This document shows positions 6,881-11,903 of a stretch of DNA of 11,903 nucleotides, piece by piece. Under the pieces are notes generated by a model. The model was not told the origin of the DNA. It saw only the letters and a program-made list of their open reading frames with translations, and searched no databases. The stretch's first letter is position 1, and each line of letters opens with the position of its first letter. The position numbers and the translations under genes are program-made. Source of the DNA: an uncultured Chloroflexota bacterium (lineage in GTDB: Bacteria; Chloroflexota; Anaerolineae; Aggregatilineales; Phototrophicaceae); NCBI GenBank assembly GCA_937927665.1, contig CALBRY010000162.1, positions 1-11,903 on the forward strand, written 5' to 3'.

Positions 6881-8236
6881 CTAAATTGGCTTACGCGCCC
6901 CATCAACTTTGACGCCGAATTTCCGCCCCGGATTCGGGAGCGGTGAACCGTAAATCACAGCTTCGGCATCCGGCGGGTTTAAGCTGAATTTCGTCGTGCG
7001 AAGCAGCGCCGCGATCACAACCATCAGATGCGCTTCCGCCCATCCCGCCCCCAAGCAGGTATGCCCACCAAGCGTAAACGGTGCATACACTTGAGCAGCT
7101 TTCGGCTGATCCGGTCGATCGTAACGATCGGGGTCAAATGTGGTCGGGTTCGGGTAATACTCCGGCAGGAAGTGGGTGATCGTCTGGGCGACATAAACTT
7201 CTGTGCCAACGTCAAAATGATACCCGCCGAAATCGAAGGGCTGAACAACGGTGCGCGGCGTGAACGGCGCAATCGGGTAATACCGCAGCGTTTCCATCGC
7301 CGTGTTGTGCAGCACATTCATTTTACGGAAAGCATCGGCGCTAAATTCGCCGCAGTCGAATAATTCATCGACTTCAGCAAGCACACGCTCGAGCAAACCG
7401 GGATGCTTAAGAATCGCGTACAGATAATAGCTGGCAGTCGAGGCAACCGTATCCATGCCAGCGAAAAATCCGCCTGTGATCGAGCCGATCAGCATATTTT
7501 CGGGGATCGGTTCGCCGTTTTCGTCAACCGCGCCCAAAAGATCATCAATTAAATCCACCGAGCGATTTACTGGCGGATTTTCCCGATGCCATTTGAGAAT
7601 TTCACGGGAATAACTGAGGATACGATCACGAGCGCGAACATACACGGGGCGCTTCAAGAAGAACGCGGGATGCGTCTTGAGGACATGAACGCGCATCGCC
7701 GTGAGTGTGAGTGTGAAAAGATCGTCGAAATACTCGCCGATCGGGAAATTCAGCATCACCATCCCAAGCTGATCGGTGATCATGCGCTGAAATGTCGGAA
7801 ACAGCGGGACGTGATCGCCGGGTTTCCATGTTTGTGCAGCTTCCGCAGTCATCTTGACCACATCGGGAACACGCGCCATAAACGCCCCGCGTGATACGCC
7901 GCGCTGTTGTAGTTTGCGATGATGCCGGTGGTCTGGACCATCCATCGCAACCATCAACCGGGATGATCCGAGTTCACGGGCAAGCCCGCCGAACAGGTTT
8001 TCGCTGCCGAGATGGGTATCGCCCTCGCGAGCAAGAAAGCGGTTGGCTTCAATACCGCCCATCACGGTATAGGTTGTCCCCAAAAGGGTGATCCGAAATA
8101 CGGAACCATATTGCTGATACAGTCGGACAAAATACCCTAGCGGATCGATCCGCATTTGAAGAGCATTTCCTAGAAAGGGCAGTCCATTCGCGTGCGGGGG
8201 AAGCGCGCTGGACTTCATCGATTGATCTTGCGGCAT
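6881..8236 (-). CDS. Cytochrome P450 (soluble bacterial type)
   Basis: A haem-thiolate monooxygenase that would insert one oxygen from O2 into an organic substrate using electrons from a ferredoxin or flavodoxin partner. The ATG at 8236 is chosen because GAGGA lies 5 nt upstream; TTG at 8248 is in frame but adds only MRIR. The product has 451 residues, normal for the family, with no membrane anchor. Numbering from 8236: I-helix AGMDT (259-263), the oxygen-activation motif; ExxR at Glu315-Arg318; FDPDRY around 367-372, the PERF-equivalent; and the haem loop FTLGGHTCLG (387-396) with Cys394 as axial ligand. His, rather than Arg, in the loop is common in bacterial members. No redox partner gene is adjacent. 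Substrate and CYP family cannot be assigned from sequence alone. It diverges from the cyclase gene. Confidence 0.95.
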   Translation of the reverse strand: MPQDQSMKSSALPPHANGLPFLGNALQMRIDPLGYFVRLYQQYGSVFRITLLGTTYTVMGGIEANRFLAREGDTHLGSENLFGGLARELGSSRLMVAMDGPDHRHHRKLQQRGVSRGAFMARVPDVVKMTAEAAQTWKPGDHVPLFPTFQRMITDQLGMVMLNFPIGEYFDDLFTLTLTAMRVHVLKTHPAFFLKRPVYVRARDRILSYSREILKWHRENPPVNRSVDLIDDLLGAVDENGEPIPENMLIGSITGGFFAGMDTVASTASYYLYAILKHPGLLERVLAEVDELFDCGEFSADAFRKMNVLHNTAMETLRYYPIAPFTPRTVVQPFDFGGYHFDVGTEVYVAQTITHFLPEYYPNPTTFDPDRYDRPDQPKAAQVYAPFTLGGHTCLGAGWAEAHLMVVIAALLRTTKFSLNPPDAEAVIYGSPLPNPGRKFGVKVDGARKPI

Positions 8237-8292
8237 CCTGATCCTCAAATCGGCAATGGTTTGTTACGGAAATCTTACCAAAGTTCCCGACA

Positions 8293-8298
8293 ATTATA
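8293..8298 (-). promoter_or_regulatory. -10 box of the P450 gene
   Basis: Reading the minus strand, 8298-8293 is a perfect TATAAT, about 57 nt upstream of the P450 ATG. Transcription would start near 8286. The hexamer 17 bp upstream (GCTATT) is a poor -35, so an activator or an alternative sigma factor may be needed. Confidence 0.5.
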
Positions 8299-8327
8299 CA
8301 GATAAGAAACATTAAAATAGCCCGATT

Positions 8328-8362
8328 CCCCGTATTCCCGCCGCCACGCGGGCGTTTCGGGG
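8328..8362. promoter_or_regulatory. Nested palindrome between divergent P450 and cyclase promoters, candidate shared operator
   Basis: Two sets of inverted arms lie on almost the same axis: CCCCG (8328-8332) with CGGGG (8358-8362) outside, and CCCGC (8337-8341) with GCGGG (8348-8352) inside. The palindrome covers the -35 region of the plus-strand promoter and lies some 30 bp upstream of the minus-strand -10. It lies upstream of both predicted transcript starts, so it would act as DNA, not as an RNA hairpin. A regulator-binding role is inferred from position only. Confidence 0.4.
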
Positions 8363-8368
8363 TATAAT
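8363..8368 (+). promoter_or_regulatory. -10 box of the cyclase gene
   Basis: A perfect TATAAT (8363-8368) in the context GGGGTATAATATCG points toward the cyclase gene and would give a leader of about 100 nt before the TTG at 8477. The hexamer 17 bp upstream (GCCGCC) does not resemble a -35, since that position lies inside the GC-rich palindrome. The leader carries a 28-codon open frame (8401-8487) without a clear ribosome site. Confidence 0.5.
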
Positions 8369-8476
8369 ATCGCTAACCTAAATCATCAGAACTGCTTATC
8401 ATGGCACAAACATCCCTTGCTGCGTCTGGGTGTATCAGGTATCCAGATGCACGACTCAGGCTGATGAGGCGCTATC

Positions 8477-11400
8477 TTGAAACTTGAGTCGGTACTGACT
8501 TATATCCCCACCGATCGGCGTCATGGTCTGGCGCGCGGAACACGCCTCCCTGATCGGGTATTCGGGACAGCCTTGTTCGCGGATATTTCCGGTTTCACGC
8601 CCCTCACCGAAGCGCTGACCATCACATATGGCGCGCGGCGCGGTGCGGAAGAACTCACACGCCAGCTAAACCACGTGTATGACGCGCTGATTGAAGAAGT
8701 TGACCGTTTCAGCGGCAGCATCATCAATTTCAGCGGTGATGCGATCACCTGTTGGTTTAACGGTGATCCGCTTGCACCGGAAGACTCGGCGCAGCGGGCG
8801 CTCACCTGTGCGTTTGCGCTTCAAACCGCGATGGAGAATTTCCGCGAAGTGCTGCTCCCCAACGGGGAACTAGTTACTTTATCGCTCAAAGTGTCGGTCG
8901 CGTCGGGTTCGGCGCGGCGGTTTCTGGTTGGCAATCCGTCGGTACAGTTGATCGACGTGCTGGCGGGCGAAACGCTTGACCGCATGGCAGAAGGCGAACA
9001 TCTGGCGAACAAAGGCGAAATCATCGCGGATGTTGCTACGCTGGCACTGATCAAAACGCCGTGCGCCGTCGCGGAATGGCGCGCTGGTGAAGGCAGCAGT
9101 CAATACGCGGTCGTCAGCGGTATGGACTCCCCTGCTGATCCGCACCCATTTGAACCCCTCCCGCCGGAAGCGATCCCGCTTTCGCTGGCGCGTCCGTGGG
9201 TGCTGCCCGCACTGCTTGACCGCGAAGACGAAACACTCACCGAACTGCGCCCGACGGTTGCGCTGTTCTTGCGCTTCGGCGGAATCAACTGGGATGACGA
9301 CGACGCGGGCGACCGTCTCGACGCGTATATCTTCTGGGTGCAAACCGTTCTTGCGCCGCTCGACGGCACGCTGGTACAGGTATCAATCGGCGACAAGGGG
9401 AGCTATATGTATATGGTGTTCGGCGCGCCGATCACGCACGAAGATAACGCTGTGCGCGCGGCGAATGCCGCCCTAACGCTGAATCAAGCACCGGATTATC
9501 TGGAGATCACGCCGCCGCAGATTGGCTTAAGTCAGGGGATCATGCGGACAGGCGCGTATGGCGGCAGAACACGCCGCACCTATGGCGTTTTAGGGGATGA
9601 AGTCAACTTCTCCGCCCGCTTGATGACGCATGCTCAACCGGGTGAGATTCTTGTCAGCCAACGCGTGCATAAAGTGCTGGGCGATCCCTATACATTTGAA
9701 GAACTCCCGCCAATCCGTGTGAAAGGGAAATCACAACCGCTCCCGATCGCCCGATTGACCGGACGCACAAGCAGCATTCCACAGCGTGCGACCACATTCG
9801 CGCACCCGTTGGTAGGGCGTCAAGATGAGTTAAACGCGCTGCTGAACGCGCTTTCTGCTGCCGAAGCGGGCAAACCCGGCGGCTGTGTGATCGTTCATGG
9901 TGAAGCGGGAGTCGGCAAAAGCCATCTCGTTTACGAAGCACGGTCGCGGCTGACCGCCAATGGCACGGTCAAATGGATGGGGTTTGCGACCGAAGCCACA
10001 CGCCAAACATCGCTTGATCCGTTCCTACAAATGCTGGGACAGTATTTCCAGCAGCGGCTCGCCGATAACGACGCTCAAAGGAAAACACTGTTCGAAAGCA
10101 CGCTCGAATCGCTCCTCGGACGTATGAACGAATGCAGCATTAACGCCGCCTTGATCGCCGAATTGGGCGAAGCGCGATCATTCCTCGGTGCGCTGTTTGA
10201 TCTGCGTTGGGATGGATCGGCTTACGAAAGCTTCGATCCGCAGATGCGCTTTGACCGCTCCCTGAGCGCGATCACTACGCTGTTCCGCGCCGAAAGCGCA
10301 TGTCAGCCGTTGATCCTGCATGTGCAAGACGCGCAGTGGCTCGATTCCGACTCGCTCACGCTGATCCTGATGCTGATCGAAAGTACCGCTAAAAGCCCGA
10401 TCACGATCCTGATGGACAGCCGCGAACGCCTTGAGTTAGCGCTCAGCCCATCTACGATGCCAATCCAATCCATTGAACTTGGCGAACTTCCTCGTGTTGG
10501 CGTCGATGCGTTGGTCGAGATGGTCTTGAAAGCACCTGTTACAGCGGAACTCTGCGGATATATCTACAGCAAAGCAGCGGGCAATCCCTTCTTTACCGAA
10601 CAGCTTACGCTTGATCTGCTGGAACGCGAGATGATCACGCGCACGCCGGAAGGTCATTGGACGCTAAATATTCAGAACGGCATTGATGACCTTTCCATCT
10701 CGTTGAATGCGGTTTTAGTCGCACGCCTTGATCGCTTGCAAACTCAGGTGCGGACAATTGTGCAGATCGCGTCGGTACTCGGTCAAGCCTTCGAGATTCC
10801 TGTGCTGGCGCAAATGGTCAAAAACGATGCCGACTTCCGCGAAAAAGTCCAAGCGGCGGAAAATGAAGCGATCTGGGTTGCAAGCAGTGAATGGGAATAT
10901 CTGTTCCGCCATGCCCTGCTGCGTGACGCGGCATACACAATGCAGGTTGAGGAGCGACTGCGCGAACTGCACGCCCTCGCAGGGCACGCTATCGAGCATG
11001 TCCACACCGCCGATCTTAACGATTATGCGGCGGCGTTGGCGTTTCACTTTGAACGCGCCGGAATCTTCGATCAAGCGGTGACTTACCTCATCAAAGTCGG
11101 AAAACAGATGGCGGGGCGCTACGCAAACCGCGAAGCGCACACATATTTTCAGCGTGCATCCGTCCTCGCGTCCGAATCGGCGATCTCATCTTATGAAATG
11201 GTGCCGATCTACGAAGGGCTTGGCGACCTCTACGAACTAGGCGGCAGTTATCAACAGGCGGTTACGGCTTACGATACCGCACTGGAACGCCTCAACAATA
11301 GGGATGCGACATGGCGCACACGTTTATTCCGCAAGAAAGGTCAGGCGCTCCTTCAATGGGGGCAGCTTGCCGAAGCGACCGCCTGTTTTGAGCAGGGTTT

Positions 11401-11854
11401 GGCGGAACTGCAAAGCGACCTGAACGCCGATGAAGCGTGCCAGCTTTATATCGGCTTGAGCATGATCGCCTACCGTGAGGATAAAACGGATGCGGCGCTC
11501 GAATTGGGGATGGTGGCGCTCCGTATGGCGGATTTGAGCCGGGAAAAACGCAACGCGGCGCAAGCACGGCAGACGCTCGGCATTTTGTACTGGAAAAAAG
11601 AGGATTACTTCAAAGCAATTGAGGTTGATCATCAAAGTCTTGCTGTGTGGCGCGAGATGGGCAACCTTTACGGACAAGCGGCGGTTCACAACAATTTAGG
11701 GCTGTTGTACCAAAGCATGGATGATCTCGCCGCCGCCGCGCATCACTTTGAGCAGTGCGTCGCCGCGTTTGAGCAGGTCGGCAATCAGCATGGATTAGCG
11801 TGTGCCTATGATAATCTGGGACGCGTGCAGGCGGAACTTGGCGATCAAGATTAG
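8477..11854 (+). CDS. Soluble adenylyl cyclase-like protein: two class III cyclase domains, ATPase and TPRs (3' end not trustworthy)
   Basis: It probably converts ATP to cAMP and pyrophosphate in the cytoplasm. The TTG at 8477 is the only usable start after the in-frame TGA at 8465, with TGAGG 7 nt upstream. C1, ~25-215: LFADISGF with metal ligand Asp36, and FSGD with Asp88. C2, ~255-430: the first metal position is Arg266 (LFLRF), but GDKG (Asp306-Lys307) and VNFSAR (Asn377, Arg381) remain. So one C1/C2 active site is expected, as in ADCY10. ATPase, ~445-690: LVGR at 445, Walker A GEAGVGKS (475-482), Walker B-like LILHVQDAQW (612-621). TPRs from ~905 include a 40-residue period (NLG or TLG at 1033, 1073, 1113). 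The TAG at 11852 arises from the out-of-phase 56-bp duplication at the window end, so the real protein probably continues. Asn84 replaces the Lys that, as I recall, helps bind bicarbonate in human sAC. Confidence 0.92.
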   Translation: MKLESVLTYIPTDRRHGLARGTRLPDRVFGTALFADISGFTPLTEALTITYGARRGAEELTRQLNHVYDALIEEVDRFSGSIINFSGDAITCWFNGDPLAPEDSAQRALTCAFALQTAMENFREVLLPNGELVTLSLKVSVASGSARRFLVGNPSVQLIDVLAGETLDRMAEGEHLANKGEIIADVATLALIKTPCAVAEWRAGEGSSQYAVVSGMDSPADPHPFEPLPPEAIPLSLARPWVLPALLDREDETLTELRPTVALFLRFGGINWDDDDAGDRLDAYIFWVQTVLAPLDGTLVQVSIGDKGSYMYMVFGAPITHEDNAVRAANAALTLNQAPDYLEITPPQIGLSQGIMRTGAYGGRTRRTYGVLGDEVNFSARLMTHAQPGEILVSQRVHKVLGDPYTFEELPPIRVKGKSQPLPIARLTGRTSSIPQRATTFAHPLVGRQDELNALLNALSAAEAGKPGGCVIVHGEAGVGKSHLVYEARSRLTANGTVKWMGFATEATRQTSLDPFLQMLGQYFQQRLADNDAQRKTLFESTLESLLGRMNECSINAALIAELGEARSFLGALFDLRWDGSAYESFDPQMRFDRSLSAITTLFRAESACQPLILHVQDAQWLDSDSLTLILMLIESTAKSPITILMDSRERLELALSPSTMPIQSIELGELPRVGVDALVEMVLKAPVTAELCGYIYSKAAGNPFFTEQLTLDLLEREMITRTPEGHWTLNIQNGIDDLSISLNAVLVARLDRLQTQVRTIVQIASVLGQAFEIPVLAQMVKNDADFREKVQAAENEAIWVASSEWEYLFRHALLRDAAYTMQVEERLRELHALAGHAIEHVHTADLNDYAAALAFHFERAGIFDQAVTYLIKVGKQMAGRYANREAHTYFQRASVLASESAISSYEMVPIYEGLGDLYELGGSYQQAVTAYDTALERLNNRDATWRTRLFRKKGQALLQWGQLAEATACFEQGLAELQSDLNADEACQLYIGLSMIAYREDKTDAALELGMVALRMADLSREKRNAAQARQTLGILYWKKEDYFKAIEVDHQSLAVWREMGNLYGQAAVHNNLGLLYQSMDDLAAAAHHFEQCVAAFEQVGNQHGLACAYDNLGRVQAELGDQD

Positions 11855-11903
11855 CGTGTGCCTATGATAATCTGGGACGCGTGCAGGCGGAACTTGGCGA
11901 TCA
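11793..11903. repeat. Exact 55-bp terminal tandem duplication, probable assembly artefact
   Basis: Bases 11793-11847 are identical to 11849-11903, a period of 56 bp, and the second copy stops exactly at the window end. The match breaks immediately to the left (G11792 against A11848). A terminal repeat of exactly 55 bases is what a de Bruijn assembler run at k=55 leaves at an unresolved loop. The period is not a multiple of three, so the second copy is read in a shifted frame and produces the TAG at 11852-11854. Confidence 0.9.

Noticed and set aside
8477..11854. An antiviral cyclic-nucleotide system (Pycsar-like) built on the cyclase
   Set aside because: Pycsar pairs a small cyclase with an adjacent cyclic-nucleotide-gated effector. 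Here the cyclase is fused to ATPase and TPRs as in sAC, and no effector gene is adjacent. The neighbour is a P450.
1..11903. CRISPR array, tRNA, rRNA or insertion sequence
   Set aside because: No spaced direct repeats, cloverleaf, rRNA segment, transposase motif or terminal inverted repeats were seen. The only exact long repeat is the 55-bp terminal one.

Overview
The window looks like a bacterial chromosomal fragment, most probably from a Chloroflexota lineage such as the Anaerolineae group. The reasons are the moderately GC-rich sequence, very large soluble kinase-ATPase-TPR and cyclase-ATPase-TPR proteins, small secreted proteins ending in bacterial SH3-like domains, and GTG/TTG starts. 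This assignment is inference; there is no rRNA or marker gene. The right edge is almost certainly a contig end: the last 55 bases exactly repeat the 55 bases starting 56 bp earlier.

Layout, left to right. (1) Positions 2-601 (+) hold the 3' part of a gene for a probably exported protein with a C-terminal SH3b-like domain. It converges across a hairpin on (2) a large gene (669-4187, -) for a Ser/Thr protein kinase joined to an AAA/STAND-like ATPase and eight TPR-like repeats of exactly 40 residues. (3) Divergent from it is a glutamine synthetase (4478-5896, +) with all the usual catalytic residues and a strong intrinsic terminator. (4) Next is a small exported protein (6105-6821, +) with a signal peptide, a calcium-loop-like motif and an SH3-like C-terminus. 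It converges across a second strong hairpin on (5) a soluble cytochrome P450 (6881-8236, -). (6) Divergent from the P450 is a tandem class III nucleotide cyclase-ATPase-TPR protein (8477 to the right end, +), with the same domain order as mammalian soluble adenylyl cyclase (ADCY10).

How the genes relate. Each gene appears to be its own transcription unit: two divergent pairs with AT-rich promoter-like gaps, two convergent pairs with hairpins, and no tight operon. The most notable theme is that two giant signalling proteins share an ATPase plus 40-residue TPR chassis but carry different N-terminal outputs, phosphorylation in one and cyclic nucleotide synthesis in the other. The P450 and cyclase genes share a 228-bp divergent gap with two perfect TATAAT boxes flanking a nested palindrome, so co-regulation is plausible. 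No RNA gene, CRISPR array, insertion sequence or recognisable defence island was seen, and no stretch over 300 bp lacks a gene.
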